In this document: piece by piece, positions 53,838-63,671 of the stretch
Layout of the letters: each line of letters begins with the position of its first letter
How positions within the stretch are numbered: the first letter of the stretch is position 1
Assembly (NCBI RefSeq): GCF_002836205.1
Contig: NZ_PJBE01000012.1
Location: forward strand, 434,001 to 498,000
Source: Shewanella sp. Choline-02u-19
GTDB taxonomy: Bacteria; Pseudomonadota; Gammaproteobacteria; Enterobacterales; Shewanellaceae
Reading direction: 5' to 3'
Length of the DNA: 64,000 bases
The notes under the pieces: generated by a model
What the model was told of the DNA's origin: nothing
The model's input: only the letters and a program-made list of their open reading frames with translations
Database searches by the model: none
Program-made: the position numbers and the translations under genes

Positions 53838-55712
53838 TTACTCGCCAGCTGGACCTTTACGGTGCGGCTTTCTGTCACCAGAAGGACGACGATCGCCAGC
53901 ACCAGTACTTGCACCAGCACCTGCTGGTTTACGAGGACGACGTGCTGGACGGCTATCACCACCACCTGCAGTGTTCTCGAATGTTTCACCCGCAGCTTCA
54001 CGAATATTCAATGGACGGCCACATACACGTACTTTTCTAAGGTGATCAAGTACGTCTTTTGGCATTCCGTCTGGAAGGTCTATCGCAGTGACATGATCAA
54101 ACAATTGGATTTGACCAATGTAACGGCTGTCGATGTTTGCTTCGTTCGCTACTGCACCCACAATGTTACCAACGCCAACGCCATTCTCACGACCTACGTC
54201 GATGATATAACGGCACATCTTAACATCTGGGTTGTCCTTCAATGAATCAGCTAGACCGATACTAGACGGTGTAGGACGAGATTCACGACGTGGACGATCT
54301 GGACGGTCACTACGTTCACGAGGAGCGCGGTCACTACGATCATTGCGGTCACGAGTGTTACGATCATCACGGCTATCGCGCTGACGCTCATTGATTGATG
54401 GCAATTGTAGAGGACGATCTTTCTGAACTTGCTGTAGCAAAGCTGCTGCAAGTAAATCAGTATCAACTTCTAGCTCTTGACATAATTTAGCGACTGCACC
54501 TTTCATGAAGTCTAAAGAATCTTTAGCAATCAATTCGCCAATTTGCTCACCTAAGCGAGAAAGACGACGTTCAGTCACTGTCTCTGGGCTTGGTACGTCC
54601 ATTGGTGAGATGCGGCTATTCGTAGCACGTTCGATAGTGCGCAACATACGCATTTCTCTGTGTGTAACGAAAAGAATCGCCATACCTGTACGACCAGCAC
54701 GACCAGTACGGCCAATACGGTGAACGTAAGCTTCAGTATCATATGGGATATCGTAGTTTACTACGTGTCCAATACGCTCAACGTCAAGACCACGAGCTGC
54801 AACGTCGGTTGCAATAATAATGTCTAGCTTGCCACGTTTAAGCTGATCAACTGCACGTTCACGTGCTTGTTGATTCATATCACCATGTAGTGGTGATGAA
54901 GCATAACCGCGAGCTTCTAACTTTTCAGCGAGTTCAACACAACTGTTACGAGTACGAACGAAGATGATAATACCTTCAGTCTTCTCAACTTCTAGAACAC
55001 GTACTAACGCTTCTAGTTTATTGTGTTGTGATACTTGTACAAAACGCTGTTCAATTGTTTCAACAGTAGTAGTTGTTGTCGCAATCTTAACGTGTACAGG
55101 TTCAGTTAAATATTTGCCCGCAACACGTTTAATTTGCTCAGGCATAGTGGCTGAGAATAACGCGAGTTGACGTTGCTTAGGTGTATGCTCAAGGATCCAT
55201 TCGATATCATCGATGAAGCCCATTTTTAGCATTTCATCGGCTTCATCAAGCACCATCGCTTTAAGCGAGTCTAGCTTAAGAGTACCACGACGCATGTGGT
55301 CCATAACGCGACCAGGAGTACCCACAATAATTTGTGGTCCACGACGTAATGCCGTTAATTGCTGTTGCATGCTTTGTCCGCCGTAAATAGGCAGAACGTG
55401 CAAACCTTGGATGAATTTTGCATAACTTGCGAAAGCTTCAGCAACTTGCACTGCAAGTTCACGTGTTGGTGCAAGTACCAAAATTTGTGGAGAATTAGTC
55501 TTTGGATCAATGCGGTTCAGTAGAGGTAGTGCAAATGCACCTGTTTTACCTGTACCTGTTTGTGCTTGACCTAAAATATCTTTTCCGGCCATGAGAGGAT
55601 CGATACTCGCGGCTTGGATTGGCGTTGGTTTTTCATAACCGAGCTCGTCAAGAGCACGCAACAAAGGCTCGGAAAGACCGAGTTCGCGGAAAGTTTTTTC
55701 ATTGGATGACAT
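53838..55712 (-). CDS. deaD: DEAD-box RNA helicase DeaD (CsdA)
   Basis: This 624-residue helicase has the Q motif (GYEKPTPIQAASI), Walker A (AQTGTGKT), DEAD (VLDEADEML), SAT and HRIGRTGRAGRTG. A DbpA/CsdA-type RNA-binding domain is around CRYIIDVGRENGVGVGNIVG, after an Arg/Asp-rich linker (RDSRDDRNTRDRNDRSDR). It ends in a Gly/Arg/Lys tail. It unwinds structured RNA in ribosome assembly and cold adaptation. The 228-bp upstream region to the M28 gene may hold a long leader, as is usual for cold-inducible deaD. Confidence 0.94.
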   Translation of the reverse strand: MSSNEKTFRELGLSEPLLRALDELGYEKPTPIQAASIDPLMAGKDILGQAQTGTGKTGAFALPLLNRIDPKTNSPQILVLAPTRELAVQVAEAFASYAKFIQGLHVLPIYGGQSMQQQLTALRRGPQIIVGTPGRVMDHMRRGTLKLDSLKAMVLDEADEMLKMGFIDDIEWILEHTPKQRQLALFSATMPEQIKRVAGKYLTEPVHVKIATTTTTVETIEQRFVQVSQHNKLEALVRVLEVEKTEGIIIFVRTRNSCVELAEKLEARGYASSPLHGDMNQQARERAVDQLKRGKLDIIIATDVAARGLDVERIGHVVNYDIPYDTEAYVHRIGRTGRAGRTGMAILFVTHREMRMLRTIERATNSRISPMDVPSPETVTERRLSRLGEQIGELIAKDSLDFMKGAVAKLCQELEVDTDLLAAALLQQVQKDRPLQLPSINERQRDSRDDRNTRDRNDRSDRAPRERSDRPDRPRRESRPTPSSIGLADSLKDNPDVKMCRYIIDVGRENGVGVGNIVGAVANEANIDSRYIGQIQLFDHVTAIDLPDGMPKDVLDHLRKVRVCGRPLNIREAAGETFENTAGGGDSRPARRPRKPAGAGASTGAGDRRPSGDRKPHRKGPAGE

Positions 55713-55940
55713 GGGTTGTAGCCTTGTGGAATAGCGAGCGCAATATTTACGCCTGGGTTTTTATAGACAGAAAATCAACCCCGTGTCGACTTCCCGCACC
55801 GAAACATTTATCAGTAAGCCGATTATTATAGCAGGGTGCAATTGGTATTACCATTTTATGCTGCTATTTTTATTGATTACTAAGCAATTTGTAGGCCAAT
55901 TAGTGGTTTAACTAGGCATGAAAATCAATAATCATCGTTT

Positions 55941-56897
55941 CTAAGGACTATTTTGGAGAAGTAAACTGTCAATAATCAGTAGTTGGTAAGCAGATTCAGC
56001 CACAGCAGCAACAAAACTAATATCTATTTTATCAGCTGTATCACTCGGTTGATGATAATCCTTATGCGTGGGTACCCCAAAGTAAAGCCAAGGGATCTTT
56101 GCTTTATGCAAAGGGTAATGATCAGATGCCCTTAAAAAATCAACGCTGATGACACTGCCATCAAATGATCTCGGCTGTCTGGTTTTAACGCAAAGTTGGT
56201 TTGACTGCGTTATAGATTGTTGCATGAGTTTAAATGAGTCAAAGCGCCTTGCCCCTTCAATATAGATAGCATGACGTCTATCGGGGCGTCCTATCATATC
56301 TAAATTAATGGCAAGCTCTATTTGGGATATTCGGGGTTGGGTATTAACTTCGGTAAACTTATCAACTAGCGCGTAGGCGCCGTATAATCCCGGTTCTTCG
56401 GCATCGGTCGCGACGAAGAGTAGATTGATATCACTTGCTTGAGTGACCGCGTGCTGAGCTAATTGCAGTAAACCTGATACCCCGGAGGCGTTATCATCGG
56501 CACCGTGATAAATTCGCGATCCTTTGCTGCCCAGGTGGTCGTAATGCGCCAACACTATTCGCCATTGCTTTGTCGGTGTTTGGGCTAATACTACTCCAGC
56601 AATATTAATCCCAACTTTGTCAGAAAAAGAGACTGAGTAACTAAAGGGATGCTGGTAGTCGCCTTGCCATGGTGTAAGGCCAATCTGTTGAAAGCGATCA
56701 ATGAGATAACGCCTTGTTAAGGCAGCCCCCTCTGATCCGGTATCCCGTCCTGCAAAATCATTTGAGGCCAGTTGTGTTATATCGGCGCTGATTTGAGTAT
56801 GGTCAGCCCAATGAGATTGTGGATGCGTATTGCAGTGAGGAACACTGCTGCAAGCAATAAGAGTCGAGCAAACAATCGCCGCTAATAAACATCGCAT
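55941..56897 (-). CDS. M28 family zinc aminopeptidase-like lipoprotein
   Basis: This 318-residue protein has a lipoprotein signal (LIAC at about residue 16). The M28 metal-site residues are all visible: His and Asp in LAHYDHLG, Asp in HGADDNASG, paired Glu in ATDAEEPGLYG, Asp in INLDMIGRP and His in ASDHYPLH. Two zincs and exported peptide hydrolysis are expected. It is convergent with nothing and lies upstream of deaD on the same strand. The natural substrate is unknown. Confidence 0.88.
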   Translation of the reverse strand: MRCLLAAIVCSTLIACSSVPHCNTHPQSHWADHTQISADITQLASNDFAGRDTGSEGAALTRRYLIDRFQQIGLTPWQGDYQHPFSYSVSFSDKVGINIAGVVLAQTPTKQWRIVLAHYDHLGSKGSRIYHGADDNASGVSGLLQLAQHAVTQASDINLLFVATDAEEPGLYGAYALVDKFTEVNTQPRISQIELAINLDMIGRPDRRHAIYIEGARRFDSFKLMQQSITQSNQLCVKTRQPRSFDGSVISVDFLRASDHYPLHKAKIPWLYFGVPTHKDYHQPSDTADKIDISFVAAVAESAYQLLIIDSLLLQNSP

Positions 56898-56961
56898 GCA
56901 ATTTCCCTATGCCAGTCAATATAAATATTACTTTGACGTTTACCCTACATATATCGCTTTG

Positions 56962-57279
56962 CTATAGCGACTTTTTTTTATCGCTAGCGTGCTCATTGAG
57001 CAACAACGGAGGGGGGGAGGTTAGCTTGTATTCGCTAGTACCTGAAAATAGGCGCTGTTTTACCCCAACCTGTACATGCGATTCTTCCTCTAAGTTGCCT
57101 ATAGGTACACGTGCGACTGAACCATTAGGCAGTGCGATAGTGCTGGTTTGATTATTACTGTCAATCACTCGTGCTTTGATGGATTTACATTGACCAAACA
57201 ATGGGTCAACCACAGCCAAAATGAGCAGGCCTAGTGTGAACACTAGGCCTGTGGCTAATAAAATATTACTACTTGGCAT
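56962..57279 (-). CDS. Small membrane-anchored protein of unknown function
   Basis: This 105-residue protein has one N-terminal hydrophobic helix (ILLATGLVFTLGLLILAVV) and a small beta-rich exported domain (IKARVIDSNNQTSTIALPNG, VARVPIGNL). The family is not recognised. It starts 18 bp after the uvrA stop on the same strand, so it may be co-transcribed with uvrA. Confidence 0.65.
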   Translation of the reverse strand: MPSSNILLATGLVFTLGLLILAVVDPLFGQCKSIKARVIDSNNQTSTIALPNGSVARVPIGNLEEESHVQVGVKQRLFSGTSEYKLTSPPPLLLNEHASDKKKSL

Positions 57280-57297
57280 TAAGCTAATTTGTCTCTT

Positions 57298-60138
57298 TTA
57301 CTTTGCTAAAAGCGGCTTTAAAAAGCGAGCTGTATGAGATTCAGTATTTTCAGCGACCTGTTCAGGGGTACCTGCTACCAAAATTGTACCACCACCAGAA
57401 CCTCCTTCAGGGCCGAGATCGATAATCCAATCTGCCGTCTTAATCACATCTAGATTATGCTCAATGACCACAATGGTATTGCCATGGGATTTAAGGCGGT
57501 GCAATACATCGAGCAATAATTGGATATCAGCAAAGTGCAATCCAGTCGTGGGTTCGTCCAATATGTACAGCGTTTTACCAGTGTCACGTTTAGACAGCTC
57601 TTTTGCCAGTTTAACTCGCTGAGCTTCACCGCCAGAGAGTGTAGTGGCGCTTTGTCCTAAACGGATATATGACAAGCCAACATCCATGAGGGTTTGTAGC
57701 TTACGCGCTACGGCAGGAATGGCATCGAAGAAGGGTCTCGCTTCCTCTACTGTCATCTGTAGCACTTCGTGAATATTTTTACCTTTAAAGCGTACGTCTA
57801 ACGTTTCACGGTTATAGCGTTGAGCTTTACAGTCATCACAGGGCACATAGACGTCGGGTAAAAAGTGCATCTCCACCTTAATCAGTCCATCACCTTGGCA
57901 AGCCTCACAACGACCGCCTTTGACATTAAATGAGAAGCGTCCTGGTAGATAACCTCGAGTACGTGACTCTTGTGTCGCTGCAAATAGTTCACGAATAGGA
58001 GTGAAAATACCGGTATAGGTTGCGGGGTTCGAACGCGGTGTGCGGCCAATGGGGCTTTGATCAATATCGACCACTTTATCGCAATGATCCATACCGACAA
58101 TACTCTTGTAGGGTGCGGGTTCATCAACGGTAGCGCCGTTTAACTCTATATGGGCAATTTTATAAAAAGTGTCGTTAATTAAGGTCGATTTACCTGAGCC
58201 GGAAACCCCAGTAATACACGTGAATAGTCCGACAGGGATCTGTAAATCAACATCTTGCAAGTTATTACCTGAAGCACCAAATAGCTCGATGATTTGCTCT
58301 GGATCGAATTCGGTTCGCGCGGTTGAAATGTGGATCTGTTTTTCACCCGATAGGTATTGGCCAGTAATAGACTCTTTACACTCCAGCAGATCTTGCAGCG
58401 TGCCTTCACCAATAACTTGTCCACCATGTACGCCTGCACCGGGACCGATATCAATCACATGATCGGCCATGCGAATGGCATCTTCGTCATGCTCAACCAC
58501 AATAACCGTATTACCGAGATCTCGCAGATGAATCAGCGTTTGCAACAAACGTTCATTATCACGTTGATGTAAGCCAATAGAGGGTTCATCTAATACATAC
58601 ATCACGCCCACAAGTCCGGCGCCAATTTGGCTTGCAAGACGAATTCGCTGAGCTTCTCCGCCTGATAGCGTATCGGCAGAGCGCGATAAGCTAAGGTAGT
58701 TAAGGCCTACATTGACTAAGAAGCCTAAACGTTCACGCACCTCTTTTAAGATTTTGTCGGCGATCTGGGCGCGCTGACCTGTTAGCTCAAGATTGTCAAA
58801 ATAGTTCATGGCTTCGCCAATAGACCAATGTGTTAACACCGGCAGATTGAGCTCATTAATGAAAACGTTACGCGCTTCTTCACGCAGACGTGAGCCGCCA
58901 CAGCTTTGGCAAGACTGAGTATTAACAAACTTGGTGAGTTCGTCGCGTACCGCATTGGATTCTGTTTCGCGGTAACGCCTATCCATGTTATTTAAAATTC
59001 CCTCGAAAGGGTGATTTCTGACCACGACATCGCCGCGGTCATTGATATATTTGAACGCGATGCTTTGTGTTCCAGAGCCATACAGCACAATTTTTCTGAC
59101 ATCATCTGTGAGTTGCTCGAAGGGCTTCTCTATATCAAATTTGTAGTGATCGGCTAACGAGGTGAGCATTTGGAAGTAATAGAAGTTACGTCGATCCCAA
59201 CCTCGAATGGCACCGCCCGCAAGTGACAGTTCAGTGTTAGTTATCACTCTTTCGGGATCAAAGTACTGCTGAACACCAAGACCATCACAGGTTTGGCAAG
59301 CCCCTGCCGGGTTGTTGAACGAGAATATACGCGGTTCAAGTTCTGCCATGGAATAGCCACAAACAGGGCAGGCAAAATTAGCCGAAAAGACATGCTCTTC
59401 TGCTTTAGCTTTACCTTCTACAGGGTCCATACTGGTCACTTTGGCAATACCACCAGAGAGTTCCAGTGCCGTTTCGAATGACTCAGCTAAGCGTTGTTTA
59501 ATGTCATCACGGACCTTAAAGCGATCCACGACCACTTCGATAGTGTGTTTTACATGTAGGTCGAGCTCTGGTGGATCGGTTAAATCCCACACTTCACCGT
59601 CAATTCGAGCACGAATATAACCTTGTGCCGATAAGCCTTCGAGTAGCTTTACGTGTTCACCTTTACGGGCGTTAACCACTGGGGCAAGTAACATGAGGCG
59701 ACTGCCTTCTGGCATCTCAAGGACTTTATCGACCATTTGGCTGACAGTTTGCGCCGCTAATGGTTCGCCATGAGTTGGACAACGCGGTTCACCGATCCGG
59801 GCAAATAGTAGTCTTAAGTAATCATAAATTTCGGTAATCGTACCCACGGTCGAACGTGGGTTATGAGAAGTCGATTTTTGCTCGATAGAAATAGCGGGAC
59901 TTAAGCCTTCGATGTGATCAACATCGGGCTTTTCCATTAAACTTAAAAACTGACGAGCGTAGGCGGATAATGACTCTACATAGCGTCGTTGCCCCTCAGC
60001 ATACAAGGTATCGAATGCTAATGAGGATTTGCCTGAACCTGATAGCCCGGTGATAACAATTAGTTTGTTACGGGGAATGGTTAGGTTGATGTTTTTAAGA
60101 TTGTGGGTTCGAGCGCCACGTACTTCAATATATTCCAT
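57298..60138 (-). CDS. uvrA: UvrABC excision nuclease subunit A
   Basis: This 946-residue damage-recognition ATPase of nucleotide excision repair has two ABC modules: Walker A motifs GLSGSGKSS and GVSGSGKST, and signatures LSGGEAQRIRLASQ and LSGGEAQRVKLAKE. It has zinc-binding cysteines (CPVCGYSM...CQTCDGLG and CEACQGDG...CDDC). The length is typical. It is divergent from the YajR-like gene across 265 bp. No clear LexA box (CTGT-N8-ACAG) was found there by eye. Confidence 0.97.
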   Translation of the reverse strand: MEYIEVRGARTHNLKNINLTIPRNKLIVITGLSGSGKSSLAFDTLYAEGQRRYVESLSAYARQFLSLMEKPDVDHIEGLSPAISIEQKSTSHNPRSTVGTITEIYDYLRLLFARIGEPRCPTHGEPLAAQTVSQMVDKVLEMPEGSRLMLLAPVVNARKGEHVKLLEGLSAQGYIRARIDGEVWDLTDPPELDLHVKHTIEVVVDRFKVRDDIKQRLAESFETALELSGGIAKVTSMDPVEGKAKAEEHVFSANFACPVCGYSMAELEPRIFSFNNPAGACQTCDGLGVQQYFDPERVITNTELSLAGGAIRGWDRRNFYYFQMLTSLADHYKFDIEKPFEQLTDDVRKIVLYGSGTQSIAFKYINDRGDVVVRNHPFEGILNNMDRRYRETESNAVRDELTKFVNTQSCQSCGGSRLREEARNVFINELNLPVLTHWSIGEAMNYFDNLELTGQRAQIADKILKEVRERLGFLVNVGLNYLSLSRSADTLSGGEAQRIRLASQIGAGLVGVMYVLDEPSIGLHQRDNERLLQTLIHLRDLGNTVIVVEHDEDAIRMADHVIDIGPGAGVHGGQVIGEGTLQDLLECKESITGQYLSGEKQIHISTARTEFDPEQIIELFGASGNNLQDVDLQIPVGLFTCITGVSGSGKSTLINDTFYKIAHIELNGATVDEPAPYKSIVGMDHCDKVVDIDQSPIGRTPRSNPATYTGIFTPIRELFAATQESRTRGYLPGRFSFNVKGGRCEACQGDGLIKVEMHFLPDVYVPCDDCKAQRYNRETLDVRFKGKNIHEVLQMTVEEARPFFDAIPAVARKLQTLMDVGLSYIRLGQSATTLSGGEAQRVKLAKELSKRDTGKTLYILDEPTTGLHFADIQLLLDVLHRLKSHGNTIVVIEHNLDVIKTADWIIDLGPEGGSGGGTILVAGTPEQVAENTESHTARFLKPLLAK

Positions 60139-60403
60139 CTAGCGTTCAGATCTCAAAGCCGAAAAAAGTGGTTAAGTATCTCACAAATCCGGGCGAGGCA
60201 ATAGACAAAGTGAGTTATCAATTGTAGGAGACATATGTGGATTTTGCAGGAAAAACAAAGGAAACCAAGCGAGCATGCGGCTTTGCAGTTAATGCTCAAA
60301 AGGTGACTTGAGTATACATCTTTTGCTTTTCCTTTTGGGTTAATGAAAAACTTCGTGGTAAACTGCGCGACTTAATTAGAGTTCACTGATCAGGGCGGGG
60401 GCA

Positions 60404-61771
60404 ATGGCCAATAACGGACTTTCCAAGACTGAGAAAAAAGTCGCATTTTCTTTAGCGAGTGTATTTGGATTACGCATGATGGGTCTATTTATGATCATGC
60501 CTGTCTTCGCACTTTATGGACAGCATCTAGAAGGCTTCTCACCATTATGGGTGGGTATTGCTATTGGTGCCTATGGCTTAACGCAAGCAATTCTTCAAAT
60601 CCCTATGGGGATCTTATCTGATAAATACGGCCGTAAACCCATTATCTTAATCGGGTTGTTGGTCTTCGCTCTAGGTAGTCTGGTTGCTGCTAATGCCGAC
60701 ACTATTTATGGCGTTGTTGCGGGGCGAGCCTTGCAAGGTATGGGCGCTATTGCCGCAGCGGTTCTGGCGTTAGCCGCCGATTTAACCCGCGATGAACAAC
60801 GTACTAAAGTGATGGCCATTATCGGCATGTGTATTGGATTCTCCTTTGCATTATCACTCTTAGTCGGCCCCATTGTTGCGCAGCATTTAGGCTTGTCAGG
60901 CTTATTCTTTATGACCGCAGGCTTAGCTGTTCTAGGCATGTTGATCGTACAGTTATTAGTGCCAGACCCAATTTCACAAGCACCTAAAGGCGACACCGTC
61001 GCAGCACCTGAAAAGCTGCGTCGCATGCTGGTCGACCCGCAATTATTTAGACTTGATGCTGGTATCTTTATTTTGCACCTGGTGTTAACCGCGGTGTTTG
61101 TTGCACTCCCTTTGGATTTAGTCGATGCAGGGCTTGCCAAAGAGGAACATTGGATGCTGTATTTTCCAGCATTTATGGGCGCGTTTTTCTTAATGGTGCC
61201 GCTGATTATTATTGGTGTTAAGCGTAATAATACTAAAGCAACGTTTCAAATTGCACTGCTGCTCATGATGGCCGCATTGGGTTCGATGGCACTATTTGCC
61301 GACAATCTGCTGGTATTGAGTATTGCAGTGGTGCTGTTTTTTACCGGTTTTAATTACCTTGAAGCCTCTTTGCCAAGTCTGATTGCTAAGTTTTGTCCTG
61401 CTGGCGATAAAGGTTCTGCAATGGGCGTATATTCTACTAGCCAATTTTTAGGCGCATTTTGCGGTGGTTTATTGGGTGGTGGCGCCTATCAGCTTGTGGG
61501 CGCTGAAGGGGTCTTTGCGGTTGCATTGGGCTTAATGTGCGTTTGGTTTTTACTGACTTTGGGTATGAAAAATCCAGTGTTGCTGAAGAGTTATACCTTA
61601 GAGGCTGAGGTCAGTGACAGACCCGGTGCAAAAGCAATGGCAACAGAATTGTCAGCGTTAATTGGCGTCGTTGAGGCCATAGTGGTACTTGAAGAAAAAG
61701 TAGCTTATTTAAGAGTAGATGACCATTTCGATTTGAAAGCAGCGCGAGCGGTACTTGGTTCTGCCAGTTAG
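60404..61771 (+). CDS. YajR-like MFS transporter
   Basis: This 455-residue protein has twelve membrane helices. It carries MFS motif A in the first loop (GILSDKYGRKPIIL) and a C-terminal soluble extension of about 65 residues (EKVAYLRVDDHFDLKAA), which matches the ferredoxin-like YAM domain of YajR. The length equals that of E. coli YajR. The substrate is unknown; drug or metabolite efflux by proton antiport is likely. In related genomes such a gene often lies between uvrA and ssb, but ssb is absent here. Confidence 0.82.
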   Translation: MANNGLSKTEKKVAFSLASVFGLRMMGLFMIMPVFALYGQHLEGFSPLWVGIAIGAYGLTQAILQIPMGILSDKYGRKPIILIGLLVFALGSLVAANADTIYGVVAGRALQGMGAIAAAVLALAADLTRDEQRTKVMAIIGMCIGFSFALSLLVGPIVAQHLGLSGLFFMTAGLAVLGMLIVQLLVPDPISQAPKGDTVAAPEKLRRMLVDPQLFRLDAGIFILHLVLTAVFVALPLDLVDAGLAKEEHWMLYFPAFMGAFFLMVPLIIIGVKRNNTKATFQIALLLMMAALGSMALFADNLLVLSIAVVLFFTGFNYLEASLPSLIAKFCPAGDKGSAMGVYSTSQFLGAFCGGLLGGGAYQLVGAEGVFAVALGLMCVWFLLTLGMKNPVLLKSYTLEAEVSDRPGAKAMATELSALIGVVEAIVVLEEKVAYLRVDDHFDLKAARAVLGSAS

Positions 61772-61870
61772 CGGACGCCTTATAAAGTAAGATGTCATTT
61801 TAACTAAGAGCAATATTGCTATCAGTAGGTTAGTAATATTGTTCTTAGTAAGATCGCTCTTAGTCATAGT

Positions 61871-63196
61871 TTAGAAAGAATAATCGACAGAAAAACCACC
61901 AAAATCAAATATCGCATCATTATAATATTCATCGGTATCAGTCTTTTGTGCAAATTGCCCGTAGAATAATGACGTCGACCAACGCTCACTTATTTGGTAC
62001 GCAATACTTCCCCATAAAGAGTCGGACTCATAATCTGATAAACCCGATAGTTTGTAGCCAACACTTGCAGAAATACTCTCGGTAAATTGATAGCCAGCCT
62101 CGACAGCAAGAGACGGAACGATAAAGATATCATCGTGTTCACTTAAGTTATCGCCATCGTAATTATCAAGTCGAATAGATTGACCGACAACAGTTAATCC
62201 AGCCCCTACATCCGCTTTCCAGGCACTGTCGGGAAGTAACTTAAACATATAGTCACCAGACAGCGACCAGCTACGATAGGCTGAAATGACTTCACTGCCC
62301 GTTGAGTAGTTTTTACCGCCAAAGTTTATATCTTCTTTTAATACTACAGTGTCTCTGGTTTCCAATGGGGTGAATTCAAAAGCGAGGTATTGTTGCTCAT
62401 CGAGTCCCCATTTTAGCAGTGCTGAAGCATAAGTATTGGGTTCAGACTCTTTGCTGAAATCATTAAGATCAAAACTACTTTGACCCTGTTCGTAAATAGT
62501 ATTTTCTTTGGTGTTAAAGCCACCAATTGACAGTGAGTAGCTGTGTTTAAGTTCACTCTTTTTTTCACCCCAACCGCTACTTCCTTTTGATGATGGCTGA
62601 CTTTTATTGCCCGCAAGGCCGGGGGTATAACTCATGGCTAAGCCTATATGGTCTTCACCAAAGCTTGGTGCAATCACAAGATCTGTTCGATTATAAGGAT
62701 CGGTAAAATATAAGCTGCTCATGACCGCAATAGAGGCACCCGCTAATACATCATCGACATAATGTCTGTTGGACCACAAGCGGCTGCCACCGACGAAGGC
62801 TGCTGCTGCGTACGCAGGGATCCCCCATGCGTTGCCATATCGATGGTGGATATAAGCCGCGCCAGAAAATGCCGCAGAAGTGTGGCCGGAAGGAAAAGAG
62901 TTTGCTTCACTGCCATCGGGTCTGAGGCGCTCATAGCCAAACTTGAGAGTGTGAGTAATAGCTGCAGTGGTGGCAACGCCTTTGGTTAACTGCCAGGCAC
63001 CTTCTGTGTCACCAATCCATAAGCTACCAATCAAGGCTCCGGCTGGGAGGGCTATTTGTACAATATCGCCAACCTCCGAAATTGTGCCTGATTGACTTTC
63101 AAAAATCTCACTCTGTGCTTCAGCTATATTCGGCATAGATATAAGACAAATTGACGCAGCGATTGCTCGACTAATAACAGAAGCCTGAAAATGCAT
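61871..63196 (-). CDS. PAP2 phosphatase fused to a probable outer-membrane beta-barrel
   Basis: This 441-residue protein has a signal peptide (ending near AEA-QS). A PAP2 acid phosphatase domain (residues about 35-170) has all three motifs: KFGYERLRP, PSGHTSAAF and SRLWSNRHYVDD. The remaining 260 residues are a series of alternating polar/aromatic strands ending in FGGFSVDYSF, typical of an outer-membrane barrel with terminal Phe. It may remove phosphate from lipid or lipid A-linked groups at the outer membrane. The fusion makes it about twice the length of ordinary PAP2 proteins. Confidence 0.8.
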   Translation of the reverse strand: MHFQASVISRAIAASICLISMPNIAEAQSEIFESQSGTISEVGDIVQIALPAGALIGSLWIGDTEGAWQLTKGVATTAAITHTLKFGYERLRPDGSEANSFPSGHTSAAFSGAAYIHHRYGNAWGIPAYAAAAFVGGSRLWSNRHYVDDVLAGASIAVMSSLYFTDPYNRTDLVIAPSFGEDHIGLAMSYTPGLAGNKSQPSSKGSSGWGEKKSELKHSYSLSIGGFNTKENTIYEQGQSSFDLNDFSKESEPNTYASALLKWGLDEQQYLAFEFTPLETRDTVVLKEDINFGGKNYSTGSEVISAYRSWSLSGDYMFKLLPDSAWKADVGAGLTVVGQSIRLDNYDGDNLSEHDDIFIVPSLAVEAGYQFTESISASVGYKLSGLSDYESDSLWGSIAYQISERWSTSLFYGQFAQKTDTDEYYNDAIFDFGGFSVDYSF

Positions 63197-63671
63197 ATAA
63201 TAATCCTAAAGACAAAACGTGATTAAATTGTAATAACTGGAATAAGGTTAATGCATTGTTGCTAGGATGCAATATCTCTTTGGTTTTTAACAAGTGATCC
63301 TTGTAAGAGTGAAAGCTAATCATTCATCCATTTACTCTGCTGTGCGTCACTCATTATGTAGAAATTAGCTTGGTTTTAATGAGCGTAAATAGAAATTACG
63401 TAAGATTTATTGTTATTATCTCGTTGTTGTTTTTTATATTATCTTTTAAAATCAATATCTTTACTGTTAAATCCGTGTGGGTTATTTATCTTTCATTATA
63501 AATTGATGCAAGAAATAGTGATCATTCAGCATTGAGATAACAAGCATATTCTAATGTATGGACTTTATTGAATCGGGCTAGGTAACACTTAGTTCACTTA
63601 GTTCACATTGTTTACATATTAGCTGATATTGGCTAAAGTTATTTTCTGATATGTTGTTATTAGGCTGATAT
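63197..63671. other. AT-rich intergenic region
   Basis: This region lies between the divergent PAP2 gene and the right-edge transporter. No gene is seen. A short direct repeat, acttagttcacttagttcac, lies near 63587; promoters for both neighbours should be here. Confidence 0.4.

Noticed and set aside
60139..60403. LexA (SOS) box upstream of uvrA
   Set aside because: No CTGT-N8-ACAG match could be found by eye in the spacer; regulation by LexA is possible but not shown here.
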